Assembly: GCF_008704655.1 (NCBI RefSeq)
Contig: NZ_CP023688.1
Coordinates: 8,807,001 to 8,871,000 of the forward strand
Source: Streptomyces rimosus
GTDB taxonomy: Bacteria; Actinomycetota; Actinomycetes; Streptomycetales; Streptomycetaceae
DNA length: 64,000 nucleotides
Reading direction: 5' to 3'
In this document: positions 18,375-26,057 of the stretch, piece by piece
Position numbering within the stretch: the first letter of the stretch is position 1
How the letters are laid out: the number at the start of each line of letters is the position of its first letter
Program-made: the position numbers and the translations under genes
Notes under the pieces: generated by a model
Told to the model about the DNA's origin: nothing
Seen by the model: the letters and a program-made list of their open reading frames with translations, nothing else
The model's database searches: none

Positions 18375-19436
18375 CTATTTTTCGCCCACTCCGACGAGCG
18401 CGATGCGTGGAATCTCCGCGACCCACTGTCCGCCCACGCGGTACACGGCGGGATGTCGCGGCCACGTGTCGGTGTGGTCGGCGCCGCCGTCGTGGGGGCC
18501 GAAGCAAAAACATTCCTCACACAGGTGCCAGACCCGCGCACGTACCGTTTCTCGTGTCGCGTCGCCGCGGTCGAGACCGCACAGGCCGTACATGTCGTGC
18601 ATGTAGTCGGCGAGCTGCCCGGCGGCGTCCTCGCGTGTGGCCGCCCGCATGATGAAGGGGTCGTAGACGCGGTGGACGCGAATCCCGCGCAGTCCGGCCG
18701 CGCCGAGGCCCCGTCGCAGTTCCTCCGCCGTGAAGTGCCGGTAGGGGTGGCCGGCCGCGGAGTGCCGGTGGACGGCTTCGGAGAACCAGCGCGCGGAGGG
18801 CGAGCCCTCTTCGAAGTCGTGGACGACGAACCGCCCGCCCGGCCTCAGCACCCGCGCGGCCTCCTGGAACACCGTGGTGCGGTCGTCCGACGGCACATGG
18901 TGGCTTCCGTAGGCCAGGATGACGGCGTCCATGGTGGTGCTTCGAATGAAGAGGAACCGGGCGTCCTGCCGGATCGCGGGCAGGCCCGCGGCCAGCGCCG
19001 CGGTCACCATCGTGCGCGCGATGTCGCTGCTGATGACGCCGTCGCGTACCTGCGGTGCCAGCACCCGCAGGGCGCGGGTGAGCAGCCCGTCGCCCGCGAG
19101 CAGGTCCAGGATGCGCCACGTGGGAGGCAGGTCCCGTACGTCCTGTACTCCGCCGGCCAGTTCGAAGAGCCGGCGGATTCCCGTCATCCGTACGGCGATG
19201 TTCTGTTGAGCTCGGCGATAGGAATCGCCGCGACCGTTGTCCCGGTCGTCGGTCTCGAACTCGTTGAACACCTGGGCGAGCGAGGCGAGGGCCTGCTGGG
19301 CGCCGTCCCGGCCGAAGTCGAGTTCTGCGTACAGCTGTGGGTGTTGCTCGCGGACCAGGTCCAGATAGGCGCCCACGTCGATGCCGTCCAGGTATGCGGT
19401 GTCGCGTAATGCATGCACCAGAGATTGCGCTTTCAT
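18375..19436 (-). CDS. Class I SAM-dependent methyltransferase of the peptide cluster
   Basis: A 353-residue protein. The SAM-binding loop WRILDLLAGDGLLTRAL lies at about 108-123, AVILAYGSHHVPSDD at 171-185, and EAARVLRPGGRFVVHDFEEG at 192-211, the usual order in class I methyltransferases. About 100 extra residues precede the fold, and the C-terminal 100 residues are Cys/His-rich (LCEECFCFGPHDGG) and unassigned. ATG at 19436 follows a GGGGGGA site. It opens the second transcription block of the cluster after a 392-base regulatory gap. N- or side-chain methylation of the peptide is an inference. Confidence 0.88.
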   Translation of the reverse strand: MKAQSLVHALRDTAYLDGIDVGAYLDLVREQHPQLYAELDFGRDGAQQALASLAQVFNEFETDDRDNGRGDSYRRAQQNIAVRMTGIRRLFELAGGVQDVRDLPPTWRILDLLAGDGLLTRALRVLAPQVRDGVISSDIARTMVTAALAAGLPAIRQDARFLFIRSTTMDAVILAYGSHHVPSDDRTTVFQEAARVLRPGGRFVVHDFEEGSPSARWFSEAVHRHSAAGHPYRHFTAEELRRGLGAAGLRGIRVHRVYDPFIMRAATREDAAGQLADYMHDMYGLCGLDRGDATRETVRARVWHLCEECFCFGPHDGGADHTDTWPRHPAVYRVGGQWVAEIPRIALVGVGEK

Positions 19437-19553
19437 GGTGATTCCCCCCTGTCGTGAGGCGCGCGGAGCCGAATGGTCCGGCGCCCTCCGACGGTTGCGG
19501 CTCAGATGGCGCAGTCGGCAGTCTGATACGCCCGCGGTCGCCCGGTCATGCTC

Positions 19554-19572
19554 TGTTCCGCTCATCGGAACC
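19554..19572. promoter_or_regulatory. Operator-like dyad upstream of the methyltransferase block
   Basis: TGTTCCGCTCATCGGAACC contains perfect 6-bp arms GTTCCG/CGGAAC around five bases. It lies 118 bases before the methyltransferase start and matches the dyad in front of P450-1 (22520-22538) at 16 of 19 positions, so both probably bind the same regulator, most simply the IclR-type protein encoded here. Confidence 0.6.
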
Positions 19573-19594
19573 GGCCTGGTGCCGATGGCTCCTA

Positions 19595-19642
19595 CCGGTG
19601 ACCCGGTCTACCGGTGACCCGGCCTCCCGGTAACCCGGTATT
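19595..19642. repeat. Three 16-bp tandem repeats in the methyltransferase upstream region
   Basis: CCGGTGACCCGGTCTA, CCGGTGACCCGGCCTC and CCGGTAACCCGGTATT follow each other without gaps. Each unit is itself nearly palindromic around its core. Their place in the gap between P450-2 and the methyltransferase suggests a cooperative regulator-binding array, but the protein is unknown. Confidence 0.55.
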
Positions 19643-19672
19643 GGCGGCGGGCATCTCGACGGGCCGCAGAGC

Positions 19673-19689
19673 CCGTATGGCGCATACGG
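19673..19689. promoter_or_regulatory. 17-bp perfect dyad
   Basis: CCGTATGGCGCATACGG has 7-bp perfect arms around GCG. It sits in the same 392-base gap upstream of the methyltransferase and looks like a repressor site; the cognate regulator is not evident. Confidence 0.5.
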
Positions 19690-19828
19690 GACGCACCGGG
19701 CGCAGAAGGTGTGCATGGCGCAAGAGACGCGTGGGGACATGCGGCGGGCGATCGAGCAGGGTACGCGGCGGAGCCGGGACCGCACCGCCACTCAGCACAC
19801 GGCACCACCACTCAGGAATCGGCCCCCG

Positions 19829-21052
19829 TTACCGGAAGGCCAGCTCCCCCCGGAAGTTCTCCGGTACCGGAGCGAAACGCAAGGCCATCGTGACCTCGTC
19901 CGGCCGGTGCACGGTCAGGCGGTACCGGGTGCACAGCAGGTGGCACAGGGCCATCAGCTGGACGATGGCGATGTTCGCGCCGATGCACTTCTTGGGCGCC
20001 CAGCCGAACGGCACGTAGCACGTGCGGTCCGCCGGGCCGTGGGGCGCACCGGGCAGAAATCGGTCCGGGTCGAAGAGGTCGGGCCGTTTCCAGACGCGGT
20101 CATCGCGATGGATCATGTGCGGGCTCAGCAAGTACCAGTCGCCCGGCGCCAGGCGTGTCTTCCCGAGGTCGAACGGGACCGTGGAGCGTCGTACCAGCAG
20201 CAGCGGCGGACTCCACAGGCGCAGCACTTCCTTGACGAAGCGGTGGGTCACCGGGGCCGCGTCCGGCGGTGCCGTACGGAACGCGACGGGGTCGACGGCG
20301 CCCAGCTCATCGGCGAGCCGCCGCTGCCACTCGGGGCGGCGGGCGAACTCGTACAGCACGCTCGCGGCGGCCGTGCCCGGCGGGCCGCCGATGGCGGTGA
20401 GGACGGCCGTCACCACGTCCAGGGCGCGGTCCATGCCGAGTGCGGGCAGCAGGTCGACGATCGGGTCGGCGAGGTCCGGCTCGCGGCCCCGGCGCCCGCG
20501 GGCGCGTTGGCGCAGGACCCGGCGCACGACCAGTCCCGACCGTATCTGGACCGCGACGAACCGCAGGTGGTGCCAGGTGCTGCCCGGGTCGGGCGAGACC
20601 AGCCGCAGCAGCTTCATCTCCAGGTCCCGGCGGACGAGATCCGCCTCGCCGGTGGTGAGGCCCGACAGCGCGAGCGGCAGCAGCGACCGCACGGCCACGT
20701 CCTGGCTGAGCATGGTGAGATCCACGTCCCGGCCGAGCCGCGCGTCCATGATCTGTGCCATGCGCTCGATCAGCCGGCCGTGCTGTTCCGGCGTGGCCAG
20801 CGCGTGCAGCTGGGTGAGCCAGGCGGACCGTACCTGGCTCCACCGCACCTCGGGACTCCGGCGCCGCCGCACCATGTCGACCAGGCGGTCGTGCATGACG
20901 AACCGGTGCCAGTTCGCGGCGCTGATCCGGCGGGCCGCTTCCGGATCGAACACGGCGAGCCGTTCCTCGTCGACCCGGAAGATCCCGTCCTCGGCCGCGC
21001 TGCGCATTCGCAGGAGACGCAGGAAGTCGTCGGGGTGCTGGGGGGTGGTCAT
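19829..21052 (-). CDS. Cytochrome P450 (P450-2), downstream of the precursor peptide
   Basis: A 407-residue P450. The K-helix ExxR is EVLR (275-278), and the heme loop FGWAPKKCIGAN (349-360) holds the thiolate Cys356. The I-helix region reads AVLTAIGGPPGTAAA (216-230) and lacks the usual acidic residue-Thr pair used for oxygen activation. Its start is 64 bases after the peptide gene's stop. With P450-1 it brackets the peptide gene. In biarylitide- and tryptorubin-type RiPPs, P450s couple aromatic side chains; the same role is proposed here. Confidence 0.92.
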   Translation of the reverse strand: MTTPQHPDDFLRLLRMRSAAEDGIFRVDEERLAVFDPEAARRISAANWHRFVMHDRLVDMVRRRRSPEVRWSQVRSAWLTQLHALATPEQHGRLIERMAQIMDARLGRDVDLTMLSQDVAVRSLLPLALSGLTTGEADLVRRDLEMKLLRLVSPDPGSTWHHLRFVAVQIRSGLVVRRVLRQRARGRRGREPDLADPIVDLLPALGMDRALDVVTAVLTAIGGPPGTAAASVLYEFARRPEWQRRLADELGAVDPVAFRTAPPDAAPVTHRFVKEVLRLWSPPLLLVRRSTVPFDLGKTRLAPGDWYLLSPHMIHRDDRVWKRPDLFDPDRFLPGAPHGPADRTCYVPFGWAPKKCIGANIAIVQLMALCHLLCTRYRLTVHRPDEVTMALRFAPVPENFRGELAFR

Positions 21053-21115
21053 GGCGAGCGTTCCCCTTACGTGGCGCGGGGAGCCGGTCGGGCGTGGGTC
21101 CCCGCGCCGGGCCGG

Positions 21116-21202
21116 TCAGATGTGGTGGTAGAGGTACCAGAAGTATTCGTACTGGCGTCGGATGTTGAGAGCCGATTTCACTTGGCGGTACAACGCGCGC
21201 AT
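21116..21202 (-). CDS. Precursor peptide of a putative P450-modified RiPP (28 residues)
   Basis: A 28-codon gene lying between two same-strand P450 genes. The first 17 residues form a basic leader with five Arg, one Lys and one Tyr; the C-terminal 11 are YEYFWYLYHHI, with four Tyr, one Phe, one Trp and two His. Such aromatic-rich C-termini are the cores of P450-cross-linked RiPPs (biarylitide, cittilin and tryptorubin types). The ATG follows AAGGAGGT with an 8-base gap; that site overlaps the stop of P450-1. There is no Cys, and only one core acidic residue (Glu19), so lanthipeptide or ordinary graspetide chemistry is unlikely. No leader peptidase is encoded nearby. Coding status rests on the ribosome site, context and composition. 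Confidence 0.82.
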   Translation of the reverse strand: MRALYRQVKSALNIRRQYEYFWYLYHHI

Positions 21203-21208
21203 GGGAGT

Positions 21209-22417
21209 TCACCTCCTTCCGGAGCTGTTGGCACGTGGGCTCAGCACCGCGGTGAAGCGCGGCGGAGCCAGCGCCGGGCCCACCTGAGGACCGCCGCCGT
21301 CGTGGATGACCGACAGCCGCCAGTCATGGATGAGCAGGCCGACGATGTCCTTGAGGAGTTGCAGGGTGACGGTCGCTCCGGCGCAGGTGTGCGGCCCGTG
21401 CCCGAAGGGGAGGTAGGCGGCCCGGGAGACGGGTGCCGCCCAGCGCTGCGGGAGGAACTCGTCGGGTCGCTCCCAGTACGCGGGATGCCGGTGCACCAGG
21501 TAGGTGCACACGGCGAGCTGGTCCTCGGGTGTCACCGTCATCCCGCCGAGCTCCACGGCCCGCAGCGGCGTACGGGCGAACAGCCAGGCCACCGGCCACA
21601 GGCGCAGGGCCTCGCGCACGATCCGGTCCGGTGCCGCCGGGCAGCCGGGATGGGTGCCGAGAAGGTGGACCGACCATCCGAGGGCGAAGCCGATGGAGCC
21701 CACCGCGGCGAACAGGAAAGACAGGTAGACCTCGGCGAGATCGTCGGATGCCGTCGCGGGACCGCAGCCGTCCACCACGACATCGAGCAGGTCGCGGGGG
21801 CCGGCGCTGCCGCCGTGGTGCTGTCGCCGGTGCTGCCGGGCGCGTATCTCGGCCTGCAGCGCGGCGGACGCGCGGTGGCGGAGGAGGAGCCTGGACGGCG
21901 GTGCGTGGCGCCTGCGGGCACCCGCCAGCACGGCGCGGGTGACGACCTTGCCGACCGTCGTACGCAGGGAGATCGGCGCGCCCGGGTGCAGCAGGACATC
22001 CGCCAGGTGCTCGTGGACCAGCAGGTTCCCCGCGTCCGGCCAGGAACTGCGGGGCGCGAGGCGCTCGTGGATCAGCCGGGGCAGCTGCGACCGCCGGGCG
22101 TCGAGGTGGTGGTGCATCAGGGCGCGGGCCGCACGGCCGATCTCCGCCTGCGCGGCCCGCGGCCCGAAGACGCCGTGCCGGGTCCGGTAGAAGTCGGACG
22201 TCTCGGCCACGATGGCCGGCCGGTTGCCCAGCACCGCCCGCGCCGCCTCCGGGCCGGCCACGTACACCATTCCCGAGGCCGAGCGCCACACGTCGTGCAC
22301 GCCGTCGAACTCGGCGCGCAAGAGATCCAGCGGGCCGCTGGAGTGGGCGCGGGCCGCGGCATCGCACGGGGTACGGGCGTGTCCGCCGGCCCCGGACCGC
22401 GTCGCGGACGACTTCAT
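21209..22417 (-). CDS. Cytochrome P450 (P450-1), upstream of the precursor peptide
   Basis: A 402-residue P450 from ATG 22417, chosen because GGGAGAG lies just upstream and a start at 22546 would add an uncharacteristic 43-residue tail. The K-helix ExxR is EALR (269-272), and the heme loop FGHGPHTCAGATV (338-350) carries Cys345. The I-helix reads LFAAVGSIGFALGW (235-248), again without the acid-Thr pair. The gene's TGA lies within the ribosome site of the peptide gene. It is the first gene of the cluster's first block and has an operator-like dyad 103 bases upstream. Confidence 0.92.
   Translation of the reverse strand: MKSSATRSGAGGHARTPCDAAARAHSSGPLDLLRAEFDGVHDVWRSASGMVYVAGPEAARAVLGNRPAIVAETSDFYRTRHGVFGPRAAQAEIGRAARALMHHHLDARRSQLPRLIHERLAPRSSWPDAGNLLVHEHLADVLLHPGAPISLRTTVGKVVTRAVLAGARRRHAPPSRLLLRHRASAALQAEIRARQHRRQHHGGSAGPRDLLDVVVDGCGPATASDDLAEVYLSFLFAAVGSIGFALGWSVHLLGTHPGCPAAPDRIVREALRLWPVAWLFARTPLRAVELGGMTVTPEDQLAVCTYLVHRHPAYWERPDEFLPQRWAAPVSRAAYLPFGHGPHTCAGATVTLQLLKDIVGLLIHDWRLSVIHDGGGPQVGPALAPPRFTAVLSPRANSSGRR
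21211..21218 (-). promoter_or_regulatory. Near-perfect ribosome binding site of the precursor peptide
   Basis: On the minus strand AAGGAGGT, close to the full anti-16S complement, stands 8 bases before the peptide ATG and overlaps the end of P450-1. It is among the strongest such sites in the window, consistent with high translation of a substrate peptide relative to its enzymes. Confidence 0.85.
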
Positions 22418-22519
22418 GAGGCTCTCCCAGCAGACCGTTGGAGCGCGGTGTGCCTGCGCGGTACGAGGAACCCGGCCGGCGTGGACAGCCTGCCGACCGG
22501 GCGGTGACCTGTCGCCCTC

Positions 22520-22538
22520 TGTGCCGCTGAGCGGAACA
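22520..22538. promoter_or_regulatory. Operator-like dyad upstream of P450-1
   Basis: TGTGCCGCTGAGCGGAACA forms 8-bp arms with one mismatch around TGA, 103 bases before the P450-1 start and 73 bases downstream of the end of the IclR-type gene. It is 16/19 identical to the site before the methyltransferase read on the opposite strand. Confidence 0.6.
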
Positions 22539-22610
22539 GGGAGCAAGGCCGTCAGCCGGAGCGCCTGCCAGGTGACAGGGGTGCGGACCCCCGGGAGTGC
22601 GGGGCGGGGC

Positions 22611-23369
22611 TCACCTGCGGTGGCCGAGCGCCGCGCCGATGGCGGCCGCGGTCCGCCGGGCGGCCTCGGCGAGGCGGTCCAGGCGGTGTTCCGGATCGGT
22701 CAGCACGCACAGCGCCGCCATCGGAGGACCGCTGCGTACCGGCACCGGTACGGCGGTGCAGCACACGCCCTCCAGCACCTCCTCCCGGTCGAAAGCGGCT
22801 CCGTGCCGGCGGATGGCGGCAGCCTCGTCCGGCCAGGAGTCCCGCGAGGGGCCGAGGGGCAGTTCGGGGCCGGACAGGGCGACCAGGACCTTCCCGGCCG
22901 CCGTGTACCACGGCCAGACCGGCCGGTCGTTCACCGGCGGAAGCGTCGTGTCGAGTCCGGTCGTCCACTCCAGGATCATCGTCTGCCCCTGGTGCAGCAC
23001 GGCGAGTCCCACCGTCGTCCCGGTGACGGACGCCAGCCGCCGCGATGGCCGCCGTGCGGCGGGACGCAGCTCGGGACACGGCTGCCATCCCTGGCCGAGC
23101 CGGAACAGATGCGGACCGATGCGGTAACGGCCCTGCCGGTGCTCGACGGCTCCGAGGTCGCTCAACTGCTCCAGGAGCCGGTACGCCGTCGTCTTGGGCA
23201 GGCCGCTGGCGGACGCCAGGGTGGTGAGCCCCGCGTCCTCGGCCTGCCGTAGGGCGGACAGCAGCGCGAAGGCCCCCGCCAGTACGCCACGCCCCGGCGC
23301 CCCGGTCGTCGAGGGTGCCGGCGGTGAGCCGTTGCTTCGGACCGCCGTCGCCGTGTTCGATCGGTACAC
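22611..23369 (-). CDS. IclR-family transcriptional regulator
   Basis: A 252-residue protein. The winged helix is at about residues 30-90 (SALRQAEDAGLTTLASASGL, PKTTAYRLLEQLSDLGAVEH), followed by the effector-binding domain with SVTGTTVGLAVLHQGQTMIL, WYTAAGKVLVALSG and EGVCCTAVPVPVRSGPP. IclR proteins bind short palindromes and respond to small molecules. GTG at 23369 follows GGGAG. It lies between the SARP gene (divergent) and P450-1 (same strand), so it is the likely local repressor or activator of the peptide cluster. Confidence 0.9.
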   Translation of the reverse strand: MYRSNTATAVRSNGSPPAPSTTGAPGRGVLAGAFALLSALRQAEDAGLTTLASASGLPKTTAYRLLEQLSDLGAVEHRQGRYRIGPHLFRLGQGWQPCPELRPAARRPSRRLASVTGTTVGLAVLHQGQTMILEWTTGLDTTLPPVNDRPVWPWYTAAGKVLVALSGPELPLGPSRDSWPDEAAAIRRHGAAFDREEVLEGVCCTAVPVPVRSGPPMAALCVLTDPEHRLDRLAEAARRTAAAIGAALGHRR

Positions 23370-23496
23370 GTGTCAACTCCCGTCTGCCGGTGGAGTTCGC
23401 GGGCGCACCGAACCCCGCATCGGTTCCCGGCCGGTGCCCGCCGCCTCCGGTGGGGCCCGGCATGTCCGGGTTCAGACTGACGGTCGGTTATTGATT

Positions 23497-23518
23497 GAAA
23501 GTTTGCCGAAAGCTTGTC
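23497..23518. promoter_or_regulatory. 11-bp direct repeat upstream of the SARP gene
   Basis: GAAAGTTTGCC is followed directly by GAAAGCTTGTC (9 of 11 identical). SARP proteins bind direct heptamer repeats with 11-bp periodicity, so this may be a SARP site in the IclR/SARP intergenic region. Based on spacing and repetition only. Confidence 0.45.
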
Positions 23519-23571
23519 GCCCTGCGGCGCCGGTGCGAGGACCGTGGAGACAAGGTGAACGGGGGCTGGAC

Positions 23572-24414
23572 ATGGTGGTGCGGCTGTGCCTGTCGGGACC
23601 GGTGGAAGTCGTGCTGCGGGGGCGTGCGATGGATGCGGGGCCGCCGCAGCGCCGGGCCGTGCTGGCCGCGCTGGCCGTCGACGCCGGCCGGCCGGTGCCC
23701 GTCGAGGCGCTGATCGAGCGGGTGTGGGGCGCGGACCCCCCGGAAGGGGCGCGCCGTGCGCTGTACGCCCACATATGCCGCATCCGGCGCCTGGGAGAAG
23801 AGCGGGACACCGGTGGCCGGGGACGGCTGCCGGTGCTGCGCCGGCCCGGCGGCTACCAGCTGGACCTCGACCCCGACGCGGTCGACCTGCGCAGGTTCCG
23901 CCGGCTGGTGGCGCTGGCCCGCGTCAGCGGACAGCCTCGGGACCGGCAGGCCGCGCTGCTCCGTGAATCCCTCGCCCTGTGGCGCGGCGAACCCCTCGCC
24001 GGACTGCGCGGTGCGTGGCCGGCCCGGGTGCGCGAGGCGTGGCGGCGCCGTCGGGTGGACGCCGCCGTACGCCTGGCGGACCTCGAGGTGCACAGCGGCG
24101 ACCCGGCCGCCGTGGCGCAGCAACTGAGAGATCTGCTGGACGAGCACCCCACGACGGAATCCGTCGCCGAGGCCCTCATGCACGCCCTGTACATGGCGGG
24201 AGACGGCGCGGAGGCGCTGCGCTGCTACGCGCAGCTCAGGCACCGCCTCGCGGAAGAGCTCGGCGCCGAACCGGGCCACGGCCTGCGGGAACTGCACCGA
24301 CGGATCCTGCTGGGCCGGCCCCCGAGAGGCGCGCTGTATATGCCGTCTGCGTCTGCTGACTCGGATACGGATGCTCGAACTGGTTCTGTCGGTCAGTTCC
24401 TTCTGGCTGATTGA
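23572..24414 (+). CDS. SARP-family (AfsR/DnrI-type) activator
   Basis: A 280-residue protein with an OmpR-type winged helix at about 5-95 (PPQRRAVLAALAVDAGRPVP, VWGADPPEGARRALYAHICR, RPGGYQLDLDPDAVDL) followed by a bacterial transcriptional activation (BTAD) domain of helical repeats to about residue 255 (LLRESLALWRGEPLAGLRG, LMHALYMAGDGAEALRCYAQ). It is the usual size for a small SARP. These activate secondary-metabolite clusters. ATG at 23572 is chosen by domain start; upstream codons are mostly overlap with the IclR gene. Divergent from IclR and next to the peptide cluster, it is the likely pathway activator. Confidence 0.9.
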   Translation: MVVRLCLSGPVEVVLRGRAMDAGPPQRRAVLAALAVDAGRPVPVEALIERVWGADPPEGARRALYAHICRIRRLGEERDTGGRGRLPVLRRPGGYQLDLDPDAVDLRRFRRLVALARVSGQPRDRQAALLRESLALWRGEPLAGLRGAWPARVREAWRRRRVDAAVRLADLEVHSGDPAAVAQQLRDLLDEHPTTESVAEALMHALYMAGDGAEALRCYAQLRHRLAEELGAEPGHGLRELHRRILLGRPPRGALYMPSASADSDTDARTGSVGQFLLAD

Positions 24415-24419
24415 TGCCT

Positions 24420-25120
24420 GCTGTTTATTGGCGGGTGCCGTAACAGCGGTGCTGAGGGGTGGAGGCTGGTCGACCGTCGCCGGGTCGTGCGCGAAGTCGA
24501 GCGTGCCCAGCGGGTGTAGGTGCGGCTGGTCGCGGTGACCTCCTTGGCCGTGGGGGAGAGGGCCGTCTGCGCTTCCGTAACGGTGCGAAAGGCCTGGTGG
24601 GCGGCCGTTTGCTGGGCGTGCCAGAGGCTGTCCATCCGGGTCTCCAGGTGCGGGTGCTGGAGCCACACCAGTTGCAGGCCGCCGCCGGGCACGGCCGAGG
24701 AAGCCACTTCTGCCCGGTTGTCGGAGGTGTTGGCGTACGGGTCTGCGGTCGGCAGGACGGCCCTCATCAGGGCCGTCGCCGCAGCCACCGCCAGGCCGCG
24801 ACCCGACTGCGGATTCCGCACTCGCTGATCGCGGCCTCGTCCAGGGCGCGCGGCCTTCGTCTGCCACAGGTTGTCATCGCCGGTCGGGCCGGTGGTGTGG
24901 AGGTGCCCGCGGGTGGTGACCCGCCACAGCTGCCGGCTGGCCTTGGTGAGGCCGCCGAAGTGGTGTAGATACCGCTCGGCCACCTCGCCGTCGAAGGTGC
25001 AGCGCGCCACGTCGCCGGTCGCGCACCCCGCACAGTGCTGCTCCGGCCCGGGGCGCGCCGCCGGCTGCCGCTCGTAGTGCGGATACGTACGGTGCGGATG
25101 GCACGACGCCGGCGGTGCGT
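24420..25120 (-). pseudogene. Coding-like stretch, probably decayed, function unknown
   Basis: The minus frame reads EQHCAGCATGDVARCTFDGE, VAERYLHHFGGLTKASRQLW and TTRGHLHTTGPTGDDNLWQT, then VWLQHPHLETRMDSLWHAQQ and TAAHQAFRTVTEAQTALS. Parts have protein-like character, including a CxxC pair, but no start with ribosome site is visible and the ends lose coding character. Not recognised; it could be a live gene with an unusual start. Confidence 0.35.
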
Positions 25121-25186
25121 CCGGCCGACACCGCGCAGCTGGACCTCGATCAGCCCCAATAGGGCCAACCGGGCGCCCTCTTCGGC

Positions 25187-25861
25187 TCAGTGGGCGGCGG
25201 TTCCGGCACGGTCGCCGTTGTCCAGCGCGTCCTCGCGGCCGGGGAGGGTGACCGGCAGCCCTGCCGCCTCCCATGCCTCAAGGCCGCCCGCCACGTTGTG
25301 GACGGAGGACCGGCCCGCGCGGATCGCCTGCGCGCCGGCCTGCACGCTGCGCGCGCCCGTGCGGCATATGAAGGCCAGCGGGCCGGCGGGCAGTCCGGGC
25401 AGCGAGGCCGGCAACGTGCCGAGCGCGGCGTGGACGGCGCAGGCCGGGTGACGCGCTGCCCATTCGTCGTCCTCGCGGACATCGACCAGCGTGAGTTCCC
25501 CGTCCACGACGCGGCGATGCGCCTCGGCGGGGGACAGGTCGGCGGGCGTGCGGGCGTCGCGCCGGGGGGATGGCAGCACCGTCCGGATCGCCTCGTAGTT
25601 CGAGGCGTGGGCGACGGCCAGCGTCTGCCCCATCATCGGGCAGACGTTCATCGCCTCTTCCCAGTGCGCGGTGGACTCCCATTCCGCCACGTTGACGAGG
25701 GTGAACCTGCTTCCCGGAACGATCGTGCGGAACATGTACGTCCGAAGAAAACCGGGTTGCGCCGCCATCACCTCGGCGGCAGCCTGCCAGGCGTCGAGAT
25801 ACGCCTCTTCCTTCTCCTCGTCGATCTCGATCGGAATGATCACAACATGACGATTATCCAT
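25187..25861 (-). CDS. Antibiotic-biosynthesis-monooxygenase/rhodanese fusion protein
   Basis: A 224-residue fusion. Residues about 5-105 match the ABM fold (HVVIIPIEIDEEKEEAYLDA, MAAQPGFLRTYMFRTI, VNVAEWESTAHWEEAM), typical of cofactor-free monooxygenases and heme-related dimers. Residues about 125-215 are a rhodanese domain with LVDVREDDEWAARHPA and active loop CRTGARS, whose Cys carries a persulfide, ending in NVAGGLEAWEAAGLPV. ATG at 25861 follows AGAGGGG. The next gene upstream on the same strand is an SDR, nearly 200 bases away. Fusion of the two domains suggests sulfur or redox handling, but the reaction is unknown. Confidence 0.87.
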   Translation of the reverse strand: MDNRHVVIIPIEIDEEKEEAYLDAWQAAAEVMAAQPGFLRTYMFRTIVPGSRFTLVNVAEWESTAHWEEAMNVCPMMGQTLAVAHASNYEAIRTVLPSPRRDARTPADLSPAEAHRRVVDGELTLVDVREDDEWAARHPACAVHAALGTLPASLPGLPAGPLAFICRTGARSVQAGAQAIRAGRSSVHNVAGGLEAWEAAGLPVTLPGREDALDNGDRAGTAAH

Positions 25862-26057
25862 CTGCCGCCCCTCTGTCGGTAAGGCAATTGCGACCAGGAG
25901 GCACCGACTCCAGGCTGCGGGCCGGCACTTCCTGAGATGCAGCCTGCGCGCACGCGTCGGCGAGTGGCAAGTAAGATTGCTGGATCGGCAAGGCGCTCGC
26001 GGCGACGGGGAGCCTTCCGTGCCGCTCTCCGCCGCGATCGGCACGGGGTGGCCGGGC

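Noticed and set aside
19546..19791. Minus-strand Cys-rich frame (MHTFCARCVPYAPYGLCGPS) between P450-2 and the methyltransferase, as a second precursor peptide
   Set aside because: No ribosome site, poor coding bias, and it overlaps the dyads and tandem repeats that explain the sequence better as regulatory DNA.
19709..22507. Very long plus-strand frame (over 900 codons) opposite the P450 genes
   Set aside because: Antisense shadow typical of high-GC DNA; Gln/Gly/Arg-rich with no motifs, while the minus strand has two complete P450s.
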